A stretch of DNA of 36,674 bases from Leisingera sp. JC1 (GTDB taxonomy: Bacteria > Pseudomonadota > Alphaproteobacteria > Rhodobacterales > Rhodobacteraceae): contig NZ_LYUZ01000057.1 of NCBI RefSeq assembly GCF_001679925.1, forward strand, positions 107,419 to 144,092, in the 5' to 3' direction. The translations under genes and the position numbers were made by a program. The notes beneath the pieces are model-generated. The model searched no databases. It was not told the DNA's origin and worked only from the letters and a program-made list of their open reading frames with translations. Shown one piece after another: positions 7,613 to 15,829 of the stretch. Numbering within the stretch: position 1 is the first letter of the stretch; every line of letters begins with the position of its first letter.

Positions 7613-8332
7613 CTAGGACCGCAGCAGAACTTTGCTGGAATTCAGTGCCTGGGCAATCCGCTGGTAATGCAGCGCCACGTCGTTGTTGCCCTCCACCGAG
7701 CGCAGAAGCACTGTTGTGGTGTCTTCCAGAATGGCAAGCGCCTTGGCGTTGGTTTCAGCAACGGTCTCCGGTTTAACAGCCGAAACCGGACGGCGCTTAG
7801 TCTCGCTGTCAGCTTGAACAGTGATCCGCAAGCGCGGCTGGCTGTTGTCCCGGTTCTGGCGCGACAGGCCAGCCAGTTCAGCGGAGGCGGTGGCCAGCGC
7901 CTCGCGTGCAGCGGCATATTCGCCTTGCGCAGGCAGTTTCTTTACCAGTGCTTGCAGCTCCTTGGCCAGACAGTCTGTTCTGTAAGCCGTGCCAACGGCT
8001 TCACATGCAGCCGACGAGATACTTATCTGCGCGACCACAGCGCTGGTCACGGAGTTTGTGACAGACGCCGGACCTACAGAGGAAGGAGTACTGCTGCTTC
8101 TCACACCGTCCGCTTCCGCCGCATCACCACCTGTTTCTCCGATGCTGCTGTCTCCCCCGAACTGAGAAGGCGAAGGCGTGCCCCGAACCTGCGCCTTGTG
8201 CAGGTACAACGCGGCGTTTTCCTGCAACACTTCCCTGCCGTTGACTGCAGCGGCTTCAGCCAGCCCCGGTGCCAGCAACAGTGCGGCGAACAAGGGCATT
8301 TTGCGGACGGCCCTGGGTTTCCTGCTTTTCAT
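7613..8332 (-). CDS. Hypothetical secreted protein
   Basis: A 239-residue protein I do not recognise. Residues 1-27 form a Sec signal peptide: a basic start (MKSRKPRAVRK), a hydrophobic core and a likely cleavage in LAEAAA. Residues 50-100 are a low-complexity Ser/Gly/Thr/Pro linker. The C-terminal half is charged and helical and holds two cysteines about 11 residues apart (AACEAVG...TDCLAK) that could form a disulphide in the periplasm. A GAGGA ribosome site precedes the ATG. It lies 87 bases downstream of the RTX gene on the same strand, so the two may share a transcript and act together at the cell surface. Confidence 0.65.
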   Translation of the reverse strand: MKSRKPRAVRKMPLFAALLLAPGLAEAAAVNGREVLQENAALYLHKAQVRGTPSPSQFGGDSSIGETGGDAAEADGVRSSSTPSSVGPASVTNSVTSAVVAQISISSAACEAVGTAYRTDCLAKELQALVKKLPAQGEYAAAREALATASAELAGLSRQNRDNSQPRLRITVQADSETKRRPVSAVKPETVAETNAKALAILEDTTTVLLRSVEGNNDVALHYQRIAQALNSSKVLLRS

Positions 8333-8419
8333 TTTGTCCTCAATTTTCCGCCCGTTAGGAGCAAAGTTTTCTGAATCGCGGGCCTCTGATCCAGCCGGCC
8401 CGACAGGAGACGGCGCTCC

Positions 8420-10177
8420 TTACATCCCCAAGGGACCACCGGAAAGCCCGATAATGTGATCCGAAGTCAGCTCTGTGACACCAAGCAGCAGGATTTCAAA
8501 GTCGAGCTGATCTTCACTGCTGTCAAACGCAGAGATGAGCAACCCGTCATCATGACCATCAATGTAAATGTAAATATCCGGTAATGAACTTCCATTGGAT
8601 GGCGTCAGTTCAAACTCGCCATCATCAAGCGTTACGGTGATATAGGCATCATCCGACGTGATGGTACTCAGGTCGATCAGGTCCTGCGTGCCGTCGAAAT
8701 CCGTAACCACATCCCGCTGACCGTCGCCAGCCCGGCTTTGATCGAAGCTGGCGAAGACGAAAACATCTGCATCCGCTCCGCCGGTCAACGTATCTGATCC
8801 AAGGCCGCCATCCAAAGTGTCCGCCCCCTCATCACCGTACAGTGCGTCTACTCCGGCACCACCCATCACAAGGTCGTGTCCTGCCCCGCCTCGCAGTTCG
8901 TCGGCCCCGTCTTCTCCCCACAGACGGTCATTACCGCCGCCGCCGAGCACCGTGTCGTTTCCGTCGCCGCCTGACAGCGTGTCCGCCCCGATACCCCCCT
9001 GCAGTTCGTCATTGCCGGTGCCGCCCCACAAACGGTCATCGCCAAAGCCGCCGTCCAGAGTATCCGCGCCGTCGTTCCCGTACAGGAAATCAGCGCCATT
9101 TCCCCCCATCAGCTGATCATGTCCCGCACCGCCCTGCAGATAGTCAGCCCCGTCCCAGCCCCACAGCCGGTCATCTCCGCCGCCGCCGAGCACCGTGTCG
9201 TTTCCGTCACCGCCTGACAGCGTGTCCGCCCCGAGCCCGCCTTGCAATTCGTCATTGCCAGAGCCGCCCCACAGCTGGTCATCGCCCCAGCCGCCGTCCA
9301 GTGTGTCTGCACCTGCATCGCCGTACAGAAAGTCAGCCCCGCGGCCGCCAATGACCGCGTCGTGGCCATCGCCGCCATGCAACTGGTCAGCGCCGGCATC
9401 GCCCCACAAACCGTCATCGCCGCCGCCGCCGCGCATCAGGTCGCCGCCATCACCGCCTGAAAGTATGTCCGCGCCAATGCCGCCTTGCAGTTCGTCATCG
9501 CCGGTGCCGCCCGAGAGAAGGTCATCACCCCAGCCGCCGTCCAAAGTGTCTGCGCCGGCATCACCGTACAAGAAATCAGCTCCGGTTCCTCCGTAAATCA
9601 GGTCTCCGCCCGCTCCACCGTACTGCTGGTCAGATCCAGTCTCACCCCGCAGCGTGTCCTGCCCGTCATCTCCATAAAGGACATCATCTTCCAGGCCGCC
9701 CCAAATCGCATCCCCTTCAGATCCGCCATAAATGGTATCGGATCCGGTGCCGCCATAAAGCAGATCCTGGCCGCCATTACCCCTGATCAGATCCGCTCCG
9801 GATAGGCCGTAAAGGGTATCGTTCAGGTCAGAACCATAGAAAGTATCGGAGCCGCCGTAGAAAAGCAGCAGAAACTCATCTGAAGTGATGTTTGGATCTG
9901 CAACGACGGTGTTAGCATCAAGCGAAAGACCGGTAACAGAATAAGTAAGCTCTGTAACGCTATAGGGCTGGTACTGATAGTAGGACTCAATAGTGCCGTT
10001 CATCGAGAAACTGTTGTTCGGGCCAATAATCAGCTGGAACTCCGAACCCGCCGCAGCTCTGTATTCTGCACGAAAGCCATCGGCGCCTGTAAAAATAATC
10101 CTGCTGCTTGTCACCAGAAACTCTGCTTGAATTTCTGTACCGACAACAAAAGGTTCGTAAAAGGTGATCGTCGCCAT
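8420..10177 (-). CDS. RTX-type calcium-binding secreted protein
   Basis: A 585-residue acidic protein without N-terminal signal peptide, as expected for a type I secretion substrate. Residues 1-105 form a beta-rich non-repeat domain. Residues 109 to about 477 consist of roughly 40 nonapeptides of the GGxGxDxLx type, which wind into a calcium-filled parallel beta-roll. The block ends in the serralysin-like capping segment (ADADVFVFASFDQS...DVVTDFDGTQDLIDL), followed by a C-terminal tail that should carry the uncleaved secretion signal. No enzymatic domain is visible, so toxin, adhesin or surface-layer roles cannot be separated. No ABC/HlyD/TolC genes are in the window. The start at 10177 has GAGG upstream. 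Confidence 0.88.
   Translation of the reverse strand: MATITFYEPFVVGTEIQAEFLVTSSRIIFTGADGFRAEYRAAAGSEFQLIIGPNNSFSMNGTIESYYQYQPYSVTELTYSVTGLSLDANTVVADPNITSDEFLLLFYGGSDTFYGSDLNDTLYGLSGADLIRGNGGQDLLYGGTGSDTIYGGSEGDAIWGGLEDDVLYGDDGQDTLRGETGSDQQYGGAGGDLIYGGTGADFLYGDAGADTLDGGWGDDLLSGGTGDDELQGGIGADILSGGDGGDLMRGGGGDDGLWGDAGADQLHGGDGHDAVIGGRGADFLYGDAGADTLDGGWGDDQLWGGSGNDELQGGLGADTLSGGDGNDTVLGGGGDDRLWGWDGADYLQGGAGHDQLMGGNGADFLYGNDGADTLDGGFGDDRLWGGTGNDELQGGIGADTLSGGDGNDTVLGGGGNDRLWGEDGADELRGGAGHDLVMGGAGVDALYGDEGADTLDGGLGSDTLTGGADADVFVFASFDQSRAGDGQRDVVTDFDGTQDLIDLSTITSDDAYITVTLDDGEFELTPSNGSSLPDIYIYIDGHDDGLLISAFDSSEDQLDFEILLLGVTELTSDHIIGLSGGPLGM
8855..9583 (-). repeat. Three tandem 243-bp units inside the RTX gene
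   Basis: Residues 199-441 are three copies of an 81-residue unit made of nine nonapeptides: copies at 9583-9341, 9340-9098 and 9097-8855. Each begins GADFLYG, GADTLDGG and keeps the same order of nine different nonapeptides. A fourth, partial copy (GVDALYGDE, GADTLDGGL) follows. DNA of copies 2 and 3 is nearly identical over stretches such as the GAGCACCGTG box at 8945 and again 243 bases later at 9188, which points to recent duplication. Confidence 0.85.
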
Positions 10178-10659
10178 GGCGGCCTCATCAAATTTTTGCA
10201 GGTGTATTAATCGCGGCCCGGGGCAACCCGCTGCTGACCAGACCTTTGGCTTTGGGAAAAATGGCAGGCAGTTGCCCCGCCATGCCAGAACAAGCTAACC
10301 CAAATTGCGCGCCATCTCCAGACCAGTGCCGCAAGGATTTTCTTACTACCGGGCAGAGATGCAAAAATGGCACCGCCTTGCACCTCTTACACTAAAATCT
10401 CTATGCCGTGCCGTTCGGTGAGCAGCATGCATCCAGACAAAATTTACGAACTGAGTTTCCCGCATGCTCCTTCTGAAACCATCTTGGCAGACACCCGTTT
10501 CCGAGCCCCGCCAAGCCAGATAGAGTATTGCACTGCAGTGTAACAGCATCCATTCAGTATTTGCATCGGCTCCAGGTTGTTTCAGCCGCTGCTGAAATGC
10601 TGATTTAACCGGCCTATGCCTCACGCTGGCCAATGCCGACGCCGAGATAGCACAGGCAA
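10178..10659. other. Non-coding or decayed stretch upstream of the RTX gene
   Basis: No convincing gene is visible here. Short open frames on both strands lack ribosome sites and recognisable sequence. The part next to 10177 presumably holds the RTX promoter. A short plus-strand stretch (about 10583-10685, reading LTLANADAEIAQAINSVPSVEL then stop) looks protein-like but has an in-frame stop close upstream. It may be another relic. Confidence 0.4.
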
Positions 10660-11181
10660 TCAATTCTGTGCCCTCTGTCGAGCTTTAGGGGCTAGCCTGC
10701 TTGCTGGGTTCCTGCGAAACCTCCAGTGCCTCGGGTAACGCCCCCCGGACCAGTGAGCACAGCTCGTCTCCCTGCGAAAAAAAAGGTTAGCCGGGGCCCA
10801 GGCCGGCCACACAGCAAAGGCCGCAGCTAACGGCGCAACCGTCTGCCGCACGTTCATTTCAAAAGTGCCACCGCCTCCACCACCCGTTCTGCAGACAATA
10901 GTTTGGTGGAAATATTCGGCCCAACGGGAACTTAGCCCCACGTTCGCGACCTGTCCCGTAAATTTTCCATTCCATGATCCATGGTTCAGCGCTGCCGGAA
11001 CACTCTCCAGATTGATCCCCAGAGGAACCATTGCCATGGCAATTTCCGACCGGATGCCAACAATTGCCTTATGCGTCCAGCGCAGGGAAACCAACGCTGC
11101 GATATCGCTTTCTGACAGCTCTTCCTGAAACGCTGCTATCAGCACATCCCCCTGGCTTATGACCGGAACACGCCAGGGCAC
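10660..11181 (-). pseudogene. Decayed rsbS-like STAS-domain gene
   Basis: A GTG at 11181 with GGAGG before it opens a frame starting MPWRVPVISQGDVLIAAFQEELSESDIAAL. This matches the first strand and helix of RsbS-type STAS antagonists. The frame then jumps to IVGIRSEIAMAMVPLGINLESVPAAL, the last strand and helix of the same fold. About 40 residues containing the phosphorylatable serine loop are missing. Similarity ends near 10966. The frame stays open to 10660 but that part is Gly- and Trp-rich and unlike any family I know. It sits 16 bases after the rsbR-like remnant, in the usual rsbR-rsbS order. Probably non-functional. Confidence 0.55.
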
Positions 11182-11197
11182 TTCAGCCCTCCAGTAG

Positions 11198-11370
11198 TTA
11201 GCGGGCAGTTGCGACGCTGCGCTCCAATTTGCCTGAAGGGGTCTGAGCGTCACCTGTCACACCGGTCTTGCCCAGCGCCTGTGCCACTTCTGCGCGGATC
11301 CCGGTCAGCACGGATTGCGGCCCCAATCAGCCGGTAATATCCCCGGCAGGGGCGGAAAGCGCTTCCTGGG
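11198..11370 (-). pseudogene. Remnant of the C-terminal STAS domain of an rsbR-like gene
   Basis: Directly after the pxpA stop, one minus-strand frame reads QEALSAPAGDITG, a stop, then LGPQSVLTGIRAEVAQALGKTG and a terminal stop at 11198. DITG and VLTGIR.EVAQ.L are hallmarks of RsbR/stressosome STAS domains. The roughly 25 residues normally between them, carrying the phosphorylated Thr, are absent. The upstream sensory domain is missing too. It is a relic, followed by the rsbS-like relic in the order of a stressosome operon. Confidence 0.5.
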
Positions 11371-11376
11371 TGCACC

Positions 11377-12150
11377 TCAAAGGACCGCGCCATTGGCCTT
11401 GGCGAGGCGTACGCCGCTCCCCAACAGCGCGTTGCGAACGGCTGCAGCAATCGCAAGGGCCTCCGGAGTGTCGCCATGAAGGCATATGGTGTCGATCCGC
11501 GCGGGGATACGCTTGCCGCTGGCGGTGACAATGGCCTTTTCCTGGACCATCTCTACCATCCGCCGTGCGGCTTCCCCGGGATCATGAATTACTGCGCCAG
11601 ACAGCCTGCGATCCACCAAAGTTGCATCGTCGTTGTATGCGCGGTCGGCAAAGATCTCGCACGCAGTGTTGCACCCCAGTTCCTGTGCTGCCTGCTGCTG
11701 GGCGGTTCCCGCCAGTACCATGACAATGATCTGCGGGTCCACCGACAGCGCTGCCTGATAACAGGTGCGCGCCATTGCCAGATCTTCCGAGGCCATATTG
11801 GCCAGTGCACCGTGCAGCTTCAGATGCCGCACTTCGCCGCCTGCAGCGCGCGCCATCGCCTGGGCCGCTCCGAGCTGATAGCGAACCATGTTCCCCAAGG
11901 TCTCATTCGGCACCGACATGCGGCGGCGGCCGAAGCCCTGCAGGTCGGGAAAGCCGGGATGAGCACCAATTCCAACATCCTTGGCCACTGCGTTCTTCAT
12001 CGTCGCGGCCATCACGTCCGGATCACCAGCGTGAAATCCGCAAGCAATATTGGCCGAGGTCACAATATCCAGCAGCCCGGCATCATCACCCAGGGACCAG
12101 GTGCCGAAGCTTTCACCCATGTCTGCATTCAGATCGACAGTCCTGGTCAT
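11377..12150 (-). CDS. pxpA: 5-oxoprolinase subunit A (LamB/YcsF family)
   Basis: A 257-residue cytoplasmic subunit of the ATP-dependent bacterial 5-oxoprolinase PxpABC, which opens L-pyroglutamate to glutamate. The family signature VDLNADMGESFGTW (D6, N8, D10, E13) is at the N-terminus. ANIACGFHAGDP and GAHPGFPDLQGFGRR follow, then HGDTPEA near the C-terminus. The length is normal. The start overlaps the pxpC stop by 4 bases (ATGA). It is the last gene of the dctPQM-pxpBCA operon. The decayed rsb remnants begin right after its stop. Confidence 0.93.
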   Translation of the reverse strand: MTRTVDLNADMGESFGTWSLGDDAGLLDIVTSANIACGFHAGDPDVMAATMKNAVAKDVGIGAHPGFPDLQGFGRRRMSVPNETLGNMVRYQLGAAQAMARAAGGEVRHLKLHGALANMASEDLAMARTCYQAALSVDPQIIVMVLAGTAQQQAAQELGCNTACEIFADRAYNDDATLVDRRLSGAVIHDPGEAARRMVEMVQEKAIVTASGKRIPARIDTICLHGDTPEALAIAAAVRNALLGSGVRLAKANGAVL

Positions 12151-13175
12151 CTCATTTCCTCCAAGACATCATCTTCACCGGCAATTGCGCCGCTGATCAG
12201 CTGATAGGACAGCAGATTGGGCATGGTGCGCGGATCCCGGATCAGGGGAAGGCACAGACTGCGCAGGCGCTCACGCCGCTCCGCCTCGGCCTGTTCCAGC
12301 GCCACCGCTTCTTCCAGAGCAATGAATCGGAACTGCAGCGCCGCCCCTGCCGCCGCCTGCGCCAGCACGGGTAAGTCGCAAGGAAGCACGGTGCCGATCC
12401 GCGGATAGCCACCCGTGGTCTGGCATTCAGCCAGAAGCACATAAGGCGTGCCGTCGCCGGTCACCTGGATGTCACCGGGGGTAATCACTTCGGAGACAAC
12501 TGTGCGCGCGCCTTCTGGACGAAAGCCTTCGCCATCGCTCTCCACCGGCACGCCCATCCGGTTGCCCCGCGCCCCGCGTTGGAAGACCGTCTGCTCAAAC
12601 CGCTCCAGCTCGTTCTGCGGGAACAGCGCCGTCTGAAGGCTTGCCACCACCCGCACGGTGCCGCCTTCAAACCGGTCATCCGCTGCCAGCCCCAGTCCAG
12701 TGGTGCGGCCGCTGTCCAAGCCGGTTTCCAACCCGTCGCCTTCTGCCAGCAGCGAGCCGATGCCCGCCGCCAGATGCGCTGAACGCGCGCCCAGAATCTC
12801 CTGCGCCTGAAAGCCGCCGCCTACATGCAGATAGCCGTAGGTGCCGCTGCGTGCCGCGCCGATGGCCAGCCGCGTGCCCGCGGGAAGCAGGTGGCTGGCG
12901 TTCCAGGCCACGGCGGTGCCGTCAATGCTGGCCCGCATCGGTGCGCCGGTCAGCGCGATACGCAAATCGCTGTCCGCCTGGAACTCGCCACCCATACCGC
13001 CCATCTCAATCGCCGCCAGATCCGCATCCTGGCCCAAGAGCGCCGCGCCTTCGGCCAGCGCCAGCCGATCTGCCGCACCACCGCGCGAGACCCCGTATTC
13101 CAGCCAGCCAGGGCGGCCGCCGTCCTGAACGGTCACCCCCGGTCCGGCGCGCAGAACGGTCAATGTGCTGGTCAT
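12147..13175 (-). CDS. pxpC: 5-oxoprolinase subunit C (biotin-dependent carboxyltransferase/KipA family)
   Basis: A 342-residue subunit of the PxpABC complex, homologous to Bacillus KipA and to one half of urea amidolyase/AHS2-type domains. Typical segments are VLRAGPGVTVQDGGRPGWLEYGVSRGGAAD at the start, then GNRMGVPVES, SEVITPGDIQVTGDGTPYVLLAECQTTGGYPRIGTV and a short C-terminal domain. It overlaps pxpB upstream and pxpA downstream by ATGA, so the three subunits are made together. Works with PxpB and PxpA in the phosphorylation-dependent opening of 5-oxoproline. Confidence 0.92.
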   Translation of the reverse strand: MTSTLTVLRAGPGVTVQDGGRPGWLEYGVSRGGAADRLALAEGAALLGQDADLAAIEMGGMGGEFQADSDLRIALTGAPMRASIDGTAVAWNASHLLPAGTRLAIGAARSGTYGYLHVGGGFQAQEILGARSAHLAAGIGSLLAEGDGLETGLDSGRTTGLGLAADDRFEGGTVRVVASLQTALFPQNELERFEQTVFQRGARGNRMGVPVESDGEGFRPEGARTVVSEVITPGDIQVTGDGTPYVLLAECQTTGGYPRIGTVLPCDLPVLAQAAAGAALQFRFIALEEAVALEQAEAERRERLRSLCLPLIRDPRTMPNLLSYQLISGAIAGEDDVLEEMR

Positions 13176-13918
13176 GTCAGCGCCTCCGCTTTGGCGCCGC
13201 CCAGCGGATCGCCGCGCAATCCCTGCAGGTCTTCCGGTGTCACCGGGGTAAACTGCACCTCGTCACCGGGCCGCAACAGGAACGGTTCCTCTGCATCCGG
13301 GCGGAACAGCCGCACCGCAGTCTGACCCGCGTGCATCCAGCCGGTGGGCGCAGCGACCGAGAACAGCACCAACTGCCGGATTGCCACCGCCAGCGCGCCT
13401 TCAGGAATGCGGGTGGTCAGCTGGGTCTGGCGCGGGATATCCCAGGCCTCGGGCAGCTCGCCCAGATAGGGCTGGCCGGGGGCAAAGCCGATGGTCTGCA
13501 CCCTGACCCGCGCCGCCGACAGCGAGGCCACCGCCTCCGCTTCGGTCATCCCCGCGGCCTCTGCCGCCTGCGGCAGCTGCGGTGCCAGTTCGGTGCCGAA
13601 CACCGCTGGAATCCGCCAAAGGCGGCGCTGGCGGGGCAGCGCTGCCGCGTACCAGTCGCGCTGCGCCAGCAGCTTCTCCAGCCGCGCCCGAAGGCCCGCA
13701 TGGTCCAGATGCCGCAGATCGAACCGCACGTAGGCCGACACCAGCGAGGTTGAAACCTCCTCCACCCCATCCCAGCTTTCCTGCGCCAGGGCGGCGCGGA
13801 ACGCCAGGGCGGCGCGGTTGGCCGGCTCGCTCAGGCGGCTGCCAAAGCTCACCAGCATCCCGTCCACCCCCACCGTGCGGATTTCGGGGGCGGCTGTTGC
13901 TGCGCTCACCTCAGCCAT
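13172..13918 (-). CDS. pxpB: 5-oxoprolinase subunit B (KipI family)
   Basis: A 248-residue protein of the KipI/AHS1 family. It carries the conserved VQTIGFAPGQPYLGELPE segment, TRIPEGALAVA and PTGWMHAGQTAVRLF. The ATG at 13918 was chosen because it overlaps the dctM stop as TGATG, the usual coupling. A longer frame to 14128 would run deep into dctM. It forms the B-C pair with PxpC. In Bacillus the homologue inhibits KinA, but here the order with pxpC, pxpA and a transporter supports the 5-oxoprolinase role. Confidence 0.92.
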   Translation of the reverse strand: MAEVSAATAAPEIRTVGVDGMLVSFGSRLSEPANRAALAFRAALAQESWDGVEEVSTSLVSAYVRFDLRHLDHAGLRARLEKLLAQRDWYAAALPRQRRLWRIPAVFGTELAPQLPQAAEAAGMTEAEAVASLSAARVRVQTIGFAPGQPYLGELPEAWDIPRQTQLTTRIPEGALAVAIRQLVLFSVAAPTGWMHAGQTAVRLFRPDAEEPFLLRPGDEVQFTPVTPEDLQGLRGDPLGGAKAEALT

Positions 13919-15213
13919 CACATCTGCTCCGGCAGGAAAGTCACAATGGACGGGAACAGCACGATCAGCACCAGCGCCACGACCATCAGGAAGAAGAACG
14001 GCAGCGCCGCTTTGGCCACGGTCAGAATATCCCGCCCTGTCAGCGATTGCAGCACAAACAGGTTGAACCCGACCGGCGGCGTGATCTGCGACATCTCCAC
14101 CACGATCACCAGGAAGATGCCGAACCACAATGGATCAATGCCCGCCTCCAGCACCATCGGCATGATCACCGAGGCAGTCAGCACCACCACCGAAATCCCG
14201 TCGAGGAAGCAGCCCATGATCACAAAGAAGATGGTCAGCGCCGCCAGCAGGGTGAAGGTGGAGAGGTTCAGCGAGCCGATCCACTCTGCCAGGATACGCG
14301 GAATACCGGTAAAGCCCATCGCCACGGTCAGGAACGACGCCCCCGCCAGGATAAAGGCGATCATGCAGGAGGTGACGGTTGCCCCCATCAGCCCCTCGGT
14401 AAAGCTCTGCCGGGTCAGCGAGCCGGACTGCCACGAGAGGAGCAGCGCCAGCACCACGCCGACAGCCGCGGCATCGGTGGGAGAGGCAATGCCTGCATAG
14501 ATCGAACCGATCACACCGCCGATCAGCAGCACCACCGGCAGCAGCCTGCGGGCGCGCTTCAGCTTCTCGCGGAAGGTGGCGGCGATGTCTTCGGTCGGCA
14601 GCTGGCTGCGGTTCAGCAGCGACCAGACCACCACATAGCCGACGAACAGACCAACTAGCAGCACGCCGGGCAGCACGCCCGCGACAAACAGACGGGCGAT
14701 GGATTGCTCGGTCGCCACGCCATAGACGATCAGGATGATCGACGGCGGGATCAGCAGCCCCAGCGTGGCAGAGCCTGCCAGTGTGCCGATCACCAGCTTT
14801 TCGGGATAGCCGCGGCGGGCCAGCTCCGGGATCGACAGCTTGCCGATGGTGGCGGCGGTTGCCGCAGAGGAGCCCGACACCGCGGCAAAGATGCCGCAGG
14901 CAAAGACGTTCACATGCAGCAGCTGCCCCGGCAGCCGGTTCATCCAAGGCGACAGCCCGGTGAACATGTCCTCCGACAGGCGCGACCGGAACAGGATCTC
15001 GCCCATCCAGATGAACAGCGGCAGCGCCGCCAGCGCCCAGGAGTTGCTGTGGCCCCACATGGTGGTGGCCATCACCAGCCCCAGCGGCGCCTCGGTGAAC
15101 AGCGCCATCGCGGCAATGCCCACCCCCAAGAGGGCAAAAGCCACCCACAGGCCGGCGCCCAGGAACAGGAACAGAAGGACCAGAAGAATGATGGAAAGCG
15201 CGGCAACCGACAT
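13918..15213 (-). CDS. dctM: TRAP transporter large permease subunit
   Basis: A 431-residue, very hydrophobic inner-membrane protein with about 12 predicted membrane segments, the normal size for DctM. It shows the family features: ALAALPLFIWMGEILFRS near the front, then AAVSGSSAATAATIGKLSIPELARRGYP, and ...MSQITPPVGFNLFVLQSL near the end. Moves the substrate with sodium, using DctP and DctQ. It lies 9 bases after dctQ and overlaps pxpB by one base. Given the operon, the likely cargo is 5-oxoproline or a related lactam/amino acid (inference). Confidence 0.95.
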   Translation of the reverse strand: MSVAALSIILLVLLFLFLGAGLWVAFALLGVGIAAMALFTEAPLGLVMATTMWGHSNSWALAALPLFIWMGEILFRSRLSEDMFTGLSPWMNRLPGQLLHVNVFACGIFAAVSGSSAATAATIGKLSIPELARRGYPEKLVIGTLAGSATLGLLIPPSIILIVYGVATEQSIARLFVAGVLPGVLLVGLFVGYVVVWSLLNRSQLPTEDIAATFREKLKRARRLLPVVLLIGGVIGSIYAGIASPTDAAAVGVVLALLLSWQSGSLTRQSFTEGLMGATVTSCMIAFILAGASFLTVAMGFTGIPRILAEWIGSLNLSTFTLLAALTIFFVIMGCFLDGISVVVLTASVIMPMVLEAGIDPLWFGIFLVIVVEMSQITPPVGFNLFVLQSLTGRDILTVAKAALPFFFLMVVALVLIVLFPSIVTFLPEQM

Positions 15214-15222
15214 GATGATCCC

Positions 15223-15771
15223 CTATTCGCTCAGAAGATTTTCGCCCTTGCCCTCCCAGGAGGGCAGCGCGCCGCGCAGCATCGAGATCAGCTCGTCCGC
15301 CAGCGCCAGGGTGAGGATCGCAAGGCCAAGCGCCACCGGCACCTGCGGCAGCCACAGTGGCACCGACACCATGCCTGCGCTGCGGTCGCCGAACTCCAGT
15401 GATTCCAGGAGCAACAGCCCCATAAACCAAGTTGCATAGCCGCTCATCAGCAGCGCCAGCAGGGTCACGCCCAGCTCCGCCGCGCGGTGTGCAACGGCAG
15501 GCAAACGGTTGGTCACCAGCGTCACCCGGATATGACCGCCCGCGCGCAGCGCATAGGCCAGCGCCAGAAAGGTCGAGGCGGCCAGGAAAAAGCCGGTGAA
15601 GTCCGCATAAGACGGGATCGTCAGGCCAACGCCGGTTCCGGTCAGCGCCACCGCGATCTTGTCAGCGAGGTTCAGGCAAACCTGCGCGAAAACCAGCGCC
15701 ACGATGGCAACGATGAACAGTGCCGCCAGCCCGCCGGCCGCACGGTAGATGAAATCAAGCACAGCCCGCAT
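15223..15771 (-). CDS. dctQ: TRAP transporter small permease subunit
   Basis: A 182-residue protein with four membrane helices and a typical DctQ mid-region (TGFFLAASTFLALAYALRAGGHIRV). The ATG at 15771 has GGAGGAGGAG in front. The frame continues upstream to 15828, but without a ribosome site and with a basic non-membrane stretch. It lies between dctP (58-base gap) and dctM (9-base gap). Confidence 0.93.
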   Translation of the reverse strand: MRAVLDFIYRAAGGLAALFIVAIVALVFAQVCLNLADKIAVALTGTGVGLTIPSYADFTGFFLAASTFLALAYALRAGGHIRVTLVTNRLPAVAHRAAELGVTLLALLMSGYATWFMGLLLLESLEFGDRSAGMVSVPLWLPQVPVALGLAILTLALADELISMLRGALPSWEGKGENLLSE

Positions 15772-15829
15772 GGCCGCTCCTCCTCCCCAGGAGACCGGAC
15801 GCCGCTTCCGGCGTCCGGCCAAGGTCACG

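Noticed and set aside
8817-9596. Pro/Ser-rich plus-strand open frames and a periodic repeat pattern that could suggest a CRISPR array
   Set aside because: The period is 27 bases within 243-base units and is explained by RTX nonapeptide codons on the minus strand; there are no unique spacers between constant repeats.
10346-10663. 105-codon minus-strand open frame upstream of the RTX gene
   Set aside because: No ribosome site and no recognisable motif; composition looks like non-coding DNA.
12641-13753. 370-codon plus-strand open frame rich in Arg and Pro
   Set aside because: Antisense to pxpB and pxpC, whose translation is conserved and coupled.
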